NCBI GenBank assembly: GCA_017651185.1
Contig: JAGCDJ010000019.1
Location: forward strand, 124,001 to 188,000
DNA from: Bacteroidales bacterium
GTDB taxonomy: Bacteria; Bacteroidota; Bacteroidia; Bacteroidales; ML635J-15
DNA length: 64,000 bases
Direction of reading: 5' to 3'
In this document: positions 44,826-53,937 of the stretch, piece by piece
Layout: each line of letters starts with the position of its first letter
Numbering within the stretch: the first letter of the stretch is position 1
Position numbers and translations under genes: made by a program
Notes under the pieces: generated by a model
The model's input: only the letters and a program-made list of their open reading frames with translations
Told to the model about the DNA's origin: nothing
Database searches by the model: none

Positions 44826-46166
44826 ATGTTTTTTATGTCGTTGATGAAGCGTAAAATAATTCAAGAATTGTTGGAATGGAAAAACTCGCCAGACCATAAG
44901 CCTGTTGTTGTGCGAGGATGCCGCCAGTGTGGAAAGACGTTTTCTGTGTTGGAGTTTGCCCGAGAGAACTACAAGAATGTTGTTTATTTGGACTTTTTCC
45001 GTAAACCGGAATATGCTGACTTTTTTTCTGGTTCGCTGGATGTTGACGACATGGTGATGTATATGTCTTCGCATGAGTCGTTGAAAGCGAAGTTTGAACC
45101 GGGCAATACTTGTTTGGTGTTGGACGAGATTCAGGAGTGTCCGAATGCAAGGACTGCCTTGAAGTTTTTTTGTATTGACGGTCGCTATGATGTGATTTGT
45201 ACGGGTTCGTTGCTGGGGATGAGAGGTTATCGCAATCTGGACGAAATGAGAGCCGTGCCGGTTGGGTATGAAACTTCGCTGTTGATGTATCCGATGGACT
45301 TTGAGGAGTTTCTGTGGGCCAATGGCATAGACGACACGCATATTGCAAAAATTCAGGAATATTTTGACACAGAAACTCCTGTTCCGTTGCCTATGCATAA
45401 TAGATTCAGACAGTTGTTGTTGCAGTATGTTGTTGTAGGTGGTATGCCAGAGGCGGTAAGTACTTTTATTGAAACGAAAGATATGTCAAAGGTTTTGCGT
45501 AAGCAAAAGGATATATTGCGCGGATATTCCGACGATATGGTAAAGTATGCCGACAAGAAGGACAAGTCCGTTATTCACGAGTGCTTTGGGTCGATTCCAA
45601 AGCAGTTGAGCAAGGAAAACAAAAAGTTCCAGTATTCGCTGGTAAGAAAAAGGGGCAGGGCGGATATGTTTATGGGAAGTTTGCAGTGGATAGAGGATGC
45701 TGGAATAATAAACCGTTGCTACAATTTGTCGATAACGGAACTGCCGTTGGATGGCAATGCCGAGGAAGATGTATTCAAGGTGTATATGGCTGATACTGGT
45801 TTGTTTATAAGCATGTTGGAGGCGGGTACTCAGTTTGATGTTTTGCAGGGTAACCTGTATGGTTACAAAGGCGCAATATTCGAGAATTTGGTAGCCGACA
45901 TAATGGGAAAAATGGGCAGGAAACTGTATTATTTCCACAAGGATTCGGGCTTGGAAATCGACTTTGTGATGCGTTACGGAGGAGAGTGTACTTTGTTGGA
46001 AGTCAAGGCAAATTCCGGCAATGCTAAAAGTATGAAGACCGTACTGTCTCACCCAGAAAAGTACCATGTCTATAATGCAATAAAGTTGGGGGACTACAAT
46101 GTCGGACGAGAAGGTAATGTCTTGACGTTGCCGTTGTATATGGGATTTCTGCTGAGAAAATATTAG
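44826..46166 (+). CDS. AAA ATPase with C-terminal DUF4143 domain
   Basis: The 446-residue protein has the Walker A motif GCRQCGKT near residues 31-38, a Walker B-like CLVLDEIQEC near 99-108, and a C-terminal DUF4143 part with FENLVADIMGKMGRKLYYF and EIDFVM...LLEVKAN. The last segment has the E-D...E-x-K pattern of a PD-(D/E)XK nuclease-like fold. Such AAA_14/DUF4143 proteins are common in Bacteroidota; their role is unclear and may involve nucleic acid or toxin-like activity. Starts at 44835 or 44844 (MKRKII) are also possible and would leave a longer leader. Confidence 0.85.
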   Translation: MFFMSLMKRKIIQELLEWKNSPDHKPVVVRGCRQCGKTFSVLEFARENYKNVVYLDFFRKPEYADFFSGSLDVDDMVMYMSSHESLKAKFEPGNTCLVLDEIQECPNARTALKFFCIDGRYDVICTGSLLGMRGYRNLDEMRAVPVGYETSLLMYPMDFEEFLWANGIDDTHIAKIQEYFDTETPVPLPMHNRFRQLLLQYVVVGGMPEAVSTFIETKDMSKVLRKQKDILRGYSDDMVKYADKKDKSVIHECFGSIPKQLSKENKKFQYSLVRKRGRADMFMGSLQWIEDAGIINRCYNLSITELPLDGNAEEDVFKVYMADTGLFISMLEAGTQFDVLQGNLYGYKGAIFENLVADIMGKMGRKLYYFHKDSGLEIDFVMRYGGECTLLEVKANSGNAKSMKTVLSHPEKYHVYNAIKLGDYNVGREGNVLTLPLYMGFLLRKY

Positions 46167-46289
46167 GGATTGCTGTTTTTGTCGTAATCCGTTTTCTTCA
46201 TATTGTAGTCATAATCTTATTCACATTAGAGAATAGAATATGGTTAATATCTTGTTGCATAATTTCTGCGACAAGTATTTCCTGTTTTT

Positions 46290-46297
46290 TACATTTG
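46290..46297 (+). promoter_or_regulatory. -7 element for the FeoB-like gene
   Basis: TACATTTG matches TAnnTTTG and lies 28 bases before the ATG at 46326. No good -33 TTG is seen at the right distance. Transcription from here would start near base 46304, which excludes the in-frame TTG at 46302 as start. Confidence 0.45.
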
Positions 46298-46325
46298 CGA
46301 ATTGTATAGAGAAATTGAGATTGAG

Positions 46326-48548
46326 ATGTGTAAAGATGTGCAAGTTGCTTGCAATCAAGATTATTATGTAGCCAAGATATATGGGTGCAACGACTATCGC
46401 AAGAAGATGGATGGCTTCGGCATAGAGGTCGGAAAGAAGATTGTTGCGCTGAAGTCGGATAATAATGGAATGTTTACCGTTTTGGTCGAGGGACGCAAGC
46501 GTAATTGTGAGATTCCTAAATCCTATTTCTCAAATTTGTCATTGGTTTTGGCATCCGACCCGCAATGTCAGGACTTTATAATCAACGAATTAAACACTGT
46601 TAATATTTCCTTGTTCCAGACGAGGGAATCGTTTGCTACGGAATTGTTTGGTGGGGAAACGACTGCAAAGTACGAAAGTTGTGGTTTCAACATAACTTAT
46701 TTGCCACAAGTTGACCAAATTTTTGGTGACGACTATGCCAACAAGCGTTTTCGTAATTTAGTGCTGGCAGAAAAGACAGATGTTTTTGTCGCCGTGGTCG
46801 ATTTCCACAAGTTGGAAACTGAACTTGTGCCTGTTGTCCAGTTGATGGACTTGGACGTGAAGATAGTGCTTGTAGTTAGGGGATACTGCGAAGAAAATGA
46901 GGATGGTCTGCGCATTGATTTGGACAAAATGTCCAAGTTGCTTGGCATTCCAATTGTGCAGTACAACGAAACCGACGAGACTGGCGAAAGCCGCGAAAAT
47001 GTCATTCAGACAATTTTGTCGGCATATACTGGCGACAATCCAAATTTGCGCTATGTTCATGTAAACTATGGTCGGCAGGTTGAACGGCATATCCGTATGA
47101 TACAGAAGGAACTGGAAAACAAGAAGGGCTTTGATTTCAATGCATCTTCGAGGTATATGGCGATAAGTTTGATGGAGGACGATAGGATAGTCCATAGTTT
47201 CAACACTCCTTGTAAGTCGTGCAACACGGTCAAGTGCTTTGTAAAGAGACATTCGGCAGTCTTGGGCAAGCAATACAACAACCATGTGTATTATGTTTTG
47301 AAACAGGCACGCCGTTCGTATGTAGATGGCTTGATTTCAATGTGTTCGGGTGTTCGTAAGTCGCAATGGGATGCCGAGAAGGCCGATTCGGTGCTATTGC
47401 ACAAGACTTGGGGATTTCCGCTGTTCCTGCTTATGATGGCTGCAATTTTCTGTGCAACATTCGAACTTGGTAAATTCCCAATGGAGTGGATTTCAAATGC
47501 AATGGCTTCACTTTCCGATTCGGTGAGAATGTCGGTCGGTGGTGCATTCGGCGGTTTCCTTGCTGATGGACTGATTGGCGGTGTGGGAGCGGTGCTTTCG
47601 TTTGTGCCGATTCTTTTCATTTTCTATTTATTGATGGGACTGCTTGAAAATTCTGGTTATATGTCGCGTGCTTCCTATTGTGTTGATGGCTTTATGCGTA
47701 AACTTGGTTTACAAGGTAAATCGTTGATACCTTTGATTTTAGGATTCGGTTGCTCGATTCCTGCCATAATGAGTACACGGCATATTGAAAGCAAGAAAGA
47801 CCGTCGGCTTGCAACGATGGTAATTCCATTTTTGCCTTGCGCGGCAAAAATTCCACTATGTCTGCTGCTGGTTTCTGCATTCTTCCCGAAATTCCCAGCC
47901 TTGATTATGTTTGTGTTCTATCTGGTTGGAATTTTGCTGTCTATGGCGTTTGCAAAACTTTACAGCAAAACACTTTGCAAGCAGGACGAGTATCCGTATA
48001 TTATCGAACTTGCGCCATATAGAAAGCCGACTTTGTTTGTGTCGCTAAGTTATATGTGGAACCGCACCTGGGAATATTTGATGCGAATTTCGGGAATAGT
48101 TGTGGCTGGTGCTATTGTGGTTTGGGCGTTGGCATATTTCCCACAAAAGTCTGAAACACAGGTTGTAGATGATTCTGTTGTAGTGGAAGCAGTGACAACG
48201 CCATCATATTTGGAAAAGGTTGGCGCGTTTGTAGAACCGGCATTCCGTCCGCTAGGCTTCGACTGGAAAATGTCGGTTGCTGCCATTTCTGGATTTGCAA
48301 GCAAAGAGTTGACTATAAGCACAATGCCAATTCTAAAACCTTGTGCCGATGATGAAAATGATTCGACACGAACTGTTGCTGCGATGGCCTTTGTATTCTT
48401 TGTGCTGATATGTTTCCCGTGTCTCGGTGCAACATCAGCAATCCGCAAAATTTCTGGCATAAAGTGGACTGCTTTGACTGCTGGAATTTCTATTGTGCTT
48501 GCATGGATTGTTGCGTTTGGCGTGTATCAGATTGGGGTGCTGATATAA
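46326..48548 (+). CDS. FeoAB-like iron transporter with a degenerate GTPase domain
   Basis: Residues 1-75 look like FeoA. The membrane part (from about 360) is clearly FeoB: GGVGAVLSFVPILFIFY, GFGCSIPAIMSTRHIESKKDRRL, PFLPCAAKIPLCLLL, SGFASKELTISTM and a C-terminal CLGATSAIRKISG. The middle (about 80-250) sits where the G domain should be and keeps its outline (VFVAVVDFHKLE, QLMDLDVKIVLV, LSKLLGIPIVQY-like). However, the P-loop is replaced by a segment without GxxxxGKS, the switch DLPG is missing, and the NxxD base motif is absent. A Cys cluster CKSCNTVKC lies near 296-304. GTP binding should be lost. A paralogous, normal FeoB may exist elsewhere. Gene symbol is withheld because the enzyme part is changed. 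Confidence 0.75.
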   Translation: MCKDVQVACNQDYYVAKIYGCNDYRKKMDGFGIEVGKKIVALKSDNNGMFTVLVEGRKRNCEIPKSYFSNLSLVLASDPQCQDFIINELNTVNISLFQTRESFATELFGGETTAKYESCGFNITYLPQVDQIFGDDYANKRFRNLVLAEKTDVFVAVVDFHKLETELVPVVQLMDLDVKIVLVVRGYCEENEDGLRIDLDKMSKLLGIPIVQYNETDETGESRENVIQTILSAYTGDNPNLRYVHVNYGRQVERHIRMIQKELENKKGFDFNASSRYMAISLMEDDRIVHSFNTPCKSCNTVKCFVKRHSAVLGKQYNNHVYYVLKQARRSYVDGLISMCSGVRKSQWDAEKADSVLLHKTWGFPLFLLMMAAIFCATFELGKFPMEWISNAMASLSDSVRMSVGGAFGGFLADGLIGGVGAVLSFVPILFIFYLLMGLLENSGYMSRASYCVDGFMRKLGLQGKSLIPLILGFGCSIPAIMSTRHIESKKDRRLATMVIPFLPCAAKIPLCLLLVSAFFPKFPALIMFVFYLVGILLSMAFAKLYSKTLCKQDEYPYIIELAPYRKPTLFVSLSYMWNRTWEYLMRISGIVVAGAIVVWALAYFPQKSETQVVDDSVVVEAVTTPSYLEKVGAFVEPAFRPLGFDWKMSVAAISGFASKELTISTMPILKPCADDENDSTRTVAAMAFVFFVLICFPCLGATSAIRKISGIKWTALTAGISIVLAWIVAFGVYQIGVLI

Positions 48549-48604
48549 TACTATGCTGGTTTGCTAATACAATAATCAGTTTGTCACAAATTCACATAAT
48601 AAAA

Positions 48605-48629
48605 AAAGGATGGTGAAGAACCATCCTTT
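48605..48629. terminator. Bidirectional terminator between convergent genes
   Basis: AAAGGATGGT (48605-48614) pairs perfectly with ACCATCCTTT (48620-48629) around a 5-base loop. An A-run precedes it and T-rich sequence follows, so it can stop transcription from both the FeoB-like gene and the M49 gene. Confidence 0.8.
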
Positions 48630-48649
48630 ATATTTCATTGTTCTGTTGT

Positions 48650-50722
48650 TTAGAACTTCGGCTTAATCGAATAGTTCTTGCTTAACCAGAGCATTTGTTC
48701 AACATAGTTGTCGGGATATGAAATTTCAATATCCTTCAGGTTGCCCTTTTCATCGAATACCTGCGTAAGTTTCGGATTTACAAAACCTCCGTAAGGTGCG
48801 AGGTTCAATGCGCGGTAGCGTTCAAGCACTTCCTTGTGCAGTTCGGGATCAACCTTTACGGCATATTTCTCGACCATTGCTGCGCCTGCTGCATAGTCGC
48901 CTTCCGACTTTATGCGCTGGATTTCGGCAAGCAAAGTTCCAAAGAGTTCACGCAGTTTTACATAGTCGTTAATCTTAACGTATGTTTTTCCGTCCTTCTT
49001 GAACATTTCAATAACGTTGTCATCCTTGCCGTTTTCGTAGCACCAGCGTGAAATAAGTGCGCGGTTGCGCATGTGGGCTTCTTCGATGTTCTTGCCTTCC
49101 AATATTCTGGTTAACTGTGTGATAAGTCCGTTGCGAATATATCCGTCATATTCAGCTTTGTATGCTTCGTTGTCGGGGAGAAGTCCGAGTTCTACCATCT
49201 TATCATCGGCAAGGTAGTAAAGTCCGAAAAGGTCGGCACGTGCTTCTTCCAAAGTTGACGAATGTTCCTTTAGGGCATTGGGGTCGGTGTCGGGCAGAAG
49301 TTGTCCGCTGCCGTGACCGAGACATTCGTGGAGGTCGGTGTGAAGGTTGTCGGTAATTGAGCTATATTTCTTTGCTCTTGCAATTTCCTCTTCGCTGGCT
49401 GCAAATTCTTCGAGGCTTCCACCGCGTTGCAATGCTGCCTGGTCGTATGCGTAGGTTAGGTTGGTGATTGTTACCGATTTTGAACCGTGGTCCTTGCGAA
49501 TCCAGTCGGCGTTAGGCAGGTTGATTCCGATTGGCGGGGCTGGGAAGCAGTCGCCGCCAAGAGCAACAACATTTATTGCCTTTGCCGAAACGCCTTTTAC
49601 CTTTTCCTTCTTGAAGCGCTTGTCAACAGGGCTGTTGTCCTCGAACCACTGTGCATTTTCGCTGATGAGTTTTGTCATCTTGGTGGCTTCTATGTCCTTG
49701 AAGTCAACTATTGCTTCCCAAGTAGCCTTAAGTCCTAGTGGGTCGCCGTAGTTTTCGATGAAACCGTTCACATAGTCAACGCGCGGATCGGTATTTTCTG
49801 CCCACATCACATTGTACTCGTCCCAAGTGGTGAGGTCGCCAGTTTGGTAGTATTCAATGAGTTTGCGAAGTTCGGTTTTCTGCACGTCGCTTTCTGCAAA
49901 TTCGATTGCTTTTTCAAGATTTTCGACAATTTTTTCGATTGTTTCGCTGTACATACCACCAATCTTGTATGTACGTTCAACAATATTTCCGCCATCGGCA
50001 GTTTTTAACAACTTTGAGTTCAGACCTTTGGAGATTGGTCTTGCGGTGTCGGGAACCTGCATAGCGTTGTAGTAGTCTTCAACTTCCTTTGCTGTAAGGC
50101 CCTCGTAGAAGTTGTTGCACGACTGTGCGATAATGTCAACGCCTTCGGCAGTGTTGTTTTTGCTCTGGTACTTGTCTGGATTGAAGATAATGTCGCATAG
50201 CAGGTCTGTAAATTCGTTCTTGTCCATGCCTTCAGTTGCATTCATGGCAATATAACCGTCCTTCGACTGTTCGAGCAACATCCTGAAGTATTCTTCCGAA
50301 AACTTTGGCGTGAACTTGTCGTTGGAGTAGTGGTGGTGGATGCCGTTTGCGAACCATACCTTTTTAAGATATATCTCAAAATTTTTCCAGTCGTCGCATT
50401 CCTTGTCGCCTTCGTAGGTGGTGTAAATGCCTTCCAAAGTGTTGCGAATCATAAGGTTGTACTTGAAGAACTGGTCGTACAGAATGTCGCGTCCCCAGTA
50501 GGTGGCTTCTGTTAAATAATAGATGAACTGCTTTTGCTGTAAAGATAGCGAATCCCAGTCTGGTACTTGGTAGCGCATTACCTTGATGTCATCGAACTGG
50601 TCGATTTGCCATTGGAATTCTTGTTCCTCGGTTGGCTTTGCTTCTTCTTTCTTTTCTGTGCACGATGACACGATTAAACTTCCGCTAAGCATAATGAACA
50701 TTAGTTTTGTTAAGTTTTTCAT
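48650..50722 (-). CDS. Dipeptidyl-peptidase III-like (M49) lipoprotein
   Basis: The 690-residue protein starts with a lipoprotein signal peptide with lipobox Cys at about 21 (SLIVSSCTEK), so it is membrane-anchored on the outside of the inner membrane or in the outer membrane. The zinc site is HECLGH near residue 463, with EEARADLFGLY near 493 giving the third ligand, both typical of family M49 peptidases. These remove dipeptides from peptide N-termini. The ATG at 50722 is preferred over a TTG at 50728. Length is normal for bacterial M49 proteins. A role in peptide use in the periplasm is likely. Confidence 0.88.
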   Translation of the reverse strand: MKNLTKLMFIMLSGSLIVSSCTEKKEEAKPTEEQEFQWQIDQFDDIKVMRYQVPDWDSLSLQQKQFIYYLTEATYWGRDILYDQFFKYNLMIRNTLEGIYTTYEGDKECDDWKNFEIYLKKVWFANGIHHHYSNDKFTPKFSEEYFRMLLEQSKDGYIAMNATEGMDKNEFTDLLCDIIFNPDKYQSKNNTAEGVDIIAQSCNNFYEGLTAKEVEDYYNAMQVPDTARPISKGLNSKLLKTADGGNIVERTYKIGGMYSETIEKIVENLEKAIEFAESDVQKTELRKLIEYYQTGDLTTWDEYNVMWAENTDPRVDYVNGFIENYGDPLGLKATWEAIVDFKDIEATKMTKLISENAQWFEDNSPVDKRFKKEKVKGVSAKAINVVALGGDCFPAPPIGINLPNADWIRKDHGSKSVTITNLTYAYDQAALQRGGSLEEFAASEEEIARAKKYSSITDNLHTDLHECLGHGSGQLLPDTDPNALKEHSSTLEEARADLFGLYYLADDKMVELGLLPDNEAYKAEYDGYIRNGLITQLTRILEGKNIEEAHMRNRALISRWCYENGKDDNVIEMFKKDGKTYVKINDYVKLRELFGTLLAEIQRIKSEGDYAAGAAMVEKYAVKVDPELHKEVLERYRALNLAPYGGFVNPKLTQVFDEKGNLKDIEISYPDNYVEQMLWLSKNYSIKPKF

Positions 50723-50776
50723 ATACAATAAATTATTACAAAAATTTCTTCAATTCAAATATTCCTGTCCCATTTG

Positions 50777-50784
50777 CAAAGATA
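50777..50784 (-). promoter_or_regulatory. -7 element for the M49 peptidase gene
   Basis: On the minus strand TATCTTTG matches TAnnTTTG and lies 54 bases before the ATG at 50722. No TTG was found at the -33 position, so the site is only a half match. Confidence 0.5.
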
Positions 50785-50859
50785 GTAACTTTTTGTTTGT
50801 AGAGGAGTTTGTTTGTATGTTTTAGCGTATTGCCTGGTATACAGTGCTTAATCCGTGTA

Positions 50860-50896
50860 TAAACGACAGTAAACGAATAATAAACGAAAGTAAACG
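50860..50896 (+). repeat. Four helically phased TAAACG repeats, possible operator
   Basis: TAAACG starts at 50860, 50870, 50881 and 50891, that is at steps of 10, 11 and 10 bases, so all copies face the same side of the helix. An inverted ACGTTT overlaps the last copy and GTCGTTTG follows at 50911. The array lies in the 250-base region between the divergent M49 and ORF6N genes and could be an operator for a protein that binds in an array. Confidence 0.6.
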
Positions 50897-50972
50897 TTTG
50901 TATTCGCTTTGTCGTTTGCGCTTATGTGATATTTGCGGAAAAAATATTGTTTTACTTTATTAATAGGTGCGT

Positions 50973-51851
50973 ATGGCAAATTTGATTCTTTCGGATTTTT
51001 CTTCTTATGAAGTTGAAAATTTGATATTTACAATAAGGAATAAGCAGGTGATGATAGATTATCATCTTGCCGAACTTTATGGAGTTGAAACCAAGGTTTT
51101 GAATCAGCAGGTGAAGCGTAATATTGAGCGATTTCCAGAACGTTTTAGGTTTCAATTGACTGATGCTGAAAGAAATAAGGTGGTCACAAATTGTGACCAC
51201 CTCGAAAAATTAAAGTTTTCAAAGTCGAATCCTTATGCTTTTACTGAGCAGGGAGTTGCTATGCTTTCGGCTGTGCTTCGCAGCGAAACTGCGGTTGCAG
51301 TTAGTGTGCGTATTATCGATGCTTTTGTCGAAATGAGAAATGCTATTTCGCGTGACGGTTCAATTATTAAGCGCCTTGATAGTCTCGAGCAGAGCCGTGT
51401 CGATGCTGATAGAAAGTTTGACAAGATATTTTCGGTGATTGAAAGCAGAAACTTGAATAAAAAGGAAGGTATATTTTTCAATGGTCAGGTATTTGATGCT
51501 TACGTATTTATAATAGGGCTGATAAAAAGTGCGGAGCATAGGTTGGTTTTAATTGACAACTACATAGATGAGTCGGTGTTGCTGATGCTTGCAAAAAGGA
51601 ATGATAATGTTGCTGCCAAGATTTATACGCAAAGTATTTCAAAGCAATTGAATTTAGACATAGCAAAGCATAATGCTGAATATAAACCAATTGAAGTTGT
51701 GATTTTCAAGAATGCGCACGACAGGTTTCTGCTAGTTGACGATAAGGTGTATCATGTTGGTGCATCGTTGAAAGACTTGGGCAAGAAATTGTTTGCACTT
51801 GCACTTATGAATGATGTGACTGCTGAATGGCTTATTTCAAAAATTGAGTGA
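50973..51851 (+). CDS. ORF6N-domain protein with PLD-like C-terminal domain
   Basis: From the ATG at 50973 the product has 292 residues. Residues 10-125 are an ORF6N (KilA-N related) domain: IFTIRNKQVMIDYHLAELYGV, NQQVKRNIERFPERFRFQLT and AFTEQGVAMLSAVLRSETA. A coiled segment follows. The C-terminal part reads like a phospholipase D-like half: AHDRFLLVDDKVYHVGASLKDLG, where HDRF takes the place of the HxK motif, so nuclease activity may be lost. ORF6N proteins occur in phages and chromosomal islands and are thought to bind DNA. A GTG at 50967 is a weaker start. The phased TAAACG array upstream may be its operator. Confidence 0.82.
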   Translation: MANLILSDFSSYEVENLIFTIRNKQVMIDYHLAELYGVETKVLNQQVKRNIERFPERFRFQLTDAERNKVVTNCDHLEKLKFSKSNPYAFTEQGVAMLSAVLRSETAVAVSVRIIDAFVEMRNAISRDGSIIKRLDSLEQSRVDADRKFDKIFSVIESRNLNKKEGIFFNGQVFDAYVFIIGLIKSAEHRLVLIDNYIDESVLLMLAKRNDNVAAKIYTQSISKQLNLDIAKHNAEYKPIEVVIFKNAHDRFLLVDDKVYHVGASLKDLGKKLFALALMNDVTAEWLISKIE

Positions 51852-51881
51852 TTGATTTGTTCTAAATCATAAATCAAGTGT

Positions 51882-51889
51882 TATTTTTG
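51882..51889 (+). promoter_or_regulatory. -7 element for the AlbA_2 gene
   Basis: TATTTTTG matches TAnnTTTG and lies 17 bases before the ATG at 51907. TTTG at 51856-51859 is 22 bases upstream, a little long but acceptable for the -33 box. Confidence 0.6.
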
Positions 51890-51906
51890 TTGCAAAATTT
51901 TGTTGC

Positions 51907-52566
51907 ATGGATTTACAGCATAACGAACTGCTAGAGCGCATTGCGGAAGGAGAGGGCTTGCATCTCGACTTTAAGCATAGCATTACCGATTCGGGCAAGA
52001 TTGCTCGTTCGCTGGCTGCATACGCCAATACCGATGGTGGTTCTTTGCTGATTGGTGTTCGCGACAACGGTTCGATAGCAGGCGTAAAATCCGAAGAAGA
52101 GTGCTACATGATAGAGACTGCGGCACTGCTCTATACTTATCCTGTTGTGGAATATTCGGCAGTCAATCATGTGGTTGATGGTAAAAATGTGCTAGAGGTT
52201 GTTGTCGCGCCTAGCGAGAAACTTCCGCATTATGCGCCCGATGTGCGTGGCGACATGAGGGCTTTTGTGCGTTGTGCCGACAAGAATGTGCTTGCTCCGC
52301 CCGAACTTGTTCGATATTGGCGGCAATCAAAGAGTTATGTGCCATCGGAATTGTTTTACGATGATGTCATGAAATTTATTGTGAACGAAATTCGCATAAG
52401 CGGATTCGTTACCAAGGACTTTATTGTCCATTTTACGGGAATGTCTGTGCGAAGTGTCGAGGATGTGCTTGTGAATCTTATGCTCATGCAGGTCGTTAGG
52501 ATTGAAATGGATGAAAAAACGGTCAGGTTTGTTTTTACTGATGATTACAAAAGTCAATGTATATGA
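51907..52566 (+). CDS. AlbA_2 (Schlafen-like) domain protein with winged helix
   Basis: The 219 residues start with an AlbA_2 domain (about 8-125): GEGLHLDFKHSITDSGKIARSLAAYANTDGGSLLIGVRDNG, the typical E/D-F-K and N..GG.L.IGV pattern. The part near 145-219 looks like a winged helix. AlbA_2 proteins are common putative regulators or nucleic-acid-binding enzymes. Its stop overlaps the M64 peptidase start (ATGA), so the two are coupled. No target is known. Confidence 0.82.
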   Translation: MDLQHNELLERIAEGEGLHLDFKHSITDSGKIARSLAAYANTDGGSLLIGVRDNGSIAGVKSEEECYMIETAALLYTYPVVEYSAVNHVVDGKNVLEVVVAPSEKLPHYAPDVRGDMRAFVRCADKNVLAPPELVRYWRQSKSYVPSELFYDDVMKFIVNEIRISGFVTKDFIVHFTGMSVRSVEDVLVNLMLMQVVRIEMDEKTVRFVFTDDYKSQCI

Positions 52567-53840
52567 GAAAGTTAATTGCGATATTATTGTTACTTGTTCC
52601 TGTGTTAGTTTCGGCACAGTTTGACAAGTATTTTGAGAATAGAACCATGCGTGTAGATTATTTTCATGCTGGTGATGCTTCCGATGATACCTATTATATT
52701 GATGAAGTCATTGCCGAACCTTTTTGGGGCGGTTCTAAGGTCAATCTGATAGATGAAACGAATTTTGGAAAATATCTGGTAAAAGTTTTTGACAAGGCAT
52801 CAGGAACGCTGATATACAGCAAGTCGTATTCGACACTGTTCGGCGAGTGGCAGACTGTTGACGAGGCAAAGTCGGTACAAAAAAGTTTTTCTGAGTCAGT
52901 AGTATTTCCTTATCCAAAAGCTGCCGTTACTATTGTGTTCTGCACAAAGTCTTTTGAAACAGGTGAATATGTTGAAAAATACAGTTATAACATTGACCCA
53001 TCTGACAAATGCCTGATTAAGCAGGACAATCGCCACAAATATCCAGTTTTCGAGGTTCACAAGGGAGGAGACGGTGATGCTGCACATAAAGTTGACATTG
53101 TGATTGTCCCTGATGGATACACGGCTTCGCAGATGTCGTTGTTCAAAAAGGACTGCGAAAAATTCAAGAAGGAATTTTTCGGTTATGAACCATATACTTC
53201 GCATAAGGATGATTTCAATATTCATGCAGTGCTTGCTCCATCGGAGGAGTCGGGTGTGGATGAACCTTGCAGGGGGATATGGAAAAATACGGTCGTAAGT
53301 TGTTCGTACTGGTCGCTTGGAAGCGAACGCTATCTTATGACCACCGACAACAAGGCACTTCGCGATGTCGCTGCAAATGCACCTTACGACCAGATTTATA
53401 TTCTTGTCAATAGTCCCAAATATGGTGGAGGCGGAATTTACAATTGGTATTGCACAGGCGTGAATTCCAACAAGATGGCCGGAAAAATCATAGTGCATGA
53501 ATTTGGACATGGTTTTGCTGGACTTGGTGACGAGTATGTGGGTGGTGCTGAGTATAACGACTTTTACAACAAGAAACTGGAACCTGCCGATCCGAATGTC
53601 ACGACTTTGGTCAACTTTGATGTGAAATGGAAGGACATGATAGAACCTGGTACGCCGATACCTACGCCTGCAACAGCAGAATATAAGGACAAAGTCGGTG
53701 TATATGAGGGCGCTGGCTATATGAGCAAGGATTTTTATCGTCCTATGCAGGACTGCTTAATGAACCATTTCCAGTGCGAGTCGTTTTGCCCTGTTTGTCA
53801 GAGGGCTATTGTGAAGATGATAGAGTTTTACACTAAATAA
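52563..53840 (+). CDS. Secreted M64-family metallopeptidase
   Basis: The product has a signal peptide (MRKLIAILLLLVPVLVSAQ), an N-terminal beta-rich domain, then a peptidase domain with VDIVIVPDGYT near 178 and the zinc site HEFGHGFAGLGDEY near 310-323. This HEFGH...GDEY pattern is that of peptidase family M64, the family of Clostridium IgA peptidase. It is likely exported to the periplasm or cell surface; the substrate is unknown. The ATG at 52563 overlaps the previous stop by four bases; 52557 is an alternative start two codons earlier. Confidence 0.88.
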   Translation: MRKLIAILLLLVPVLVSAQFDKYFENRTMRVDYFHAGDASDDTYYIDEVIAEPFWGGSKVNLIDETNFGKYLVKVFDKASGTLIYSKSYSTLFGEWQTVDEAKSVQKSFSESVVFPYPKAAVTIVFCTKSFETGEYVEKYSYNIDPSDKCLIKQDNRHKYPVFEVHKGGDGDAAHKVDIVIVPDGYTASQMSLFKKDCEKFKKEFFGYEPYTSHKDDFNIHAVLAPSEESGVDEPCRGIWKNTVVSCSYWSLGSERYLMTTDNKALRDVAANAPYDQIYILVNSPKYGGGGIYNWYCTGVNSNKMAGKIIVHEFGHGFAGLGDEYVGGAEYNDFYNKKLEPADPNVTTLVNFDVKWKDMIEPGTPIPTPATAEYKDKVGVYEGAGYMSKDFYRPMQDCLMNHFQCESFCPVCQRAIVKMIEFYTK

Positions 53841-53870
53841 ATTTTGCGTTCAAAAAAAGTTTAAATGACA

Positions 53871-53902
53871 TTGGCGAATGTAATTTGTTTTTTTTACTTT
53901 TG
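53871..53902 (+). promoter_or_regulatory. Bacteroidota promoter for the large oxidoreductase gene
   Basis: TTG (53871-53873) and TACTTTTG (53895-53902) are 21 bases apart and match the consensus; the ATG at 53938 is 35 bases after the -7 box. Confidence 0.7.
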
Positions 53903-53937
53903 CGCTCGTCAATCCAAAAAATACAAAAAGAAGAACT

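Noticed and set aside
50860..50896. Possible plasmid-type replication origin iterons
   Set aside because: Only four short repeats, no replication initiator gene and no other origin features; an operator is more likely.
50973..52566. Prophage remnant suggested by the ORF6N and AlbA_2 genes
   Set aside because: No integrase, structural or lysis gene is nearby; base composition is close to that of the neighbours.
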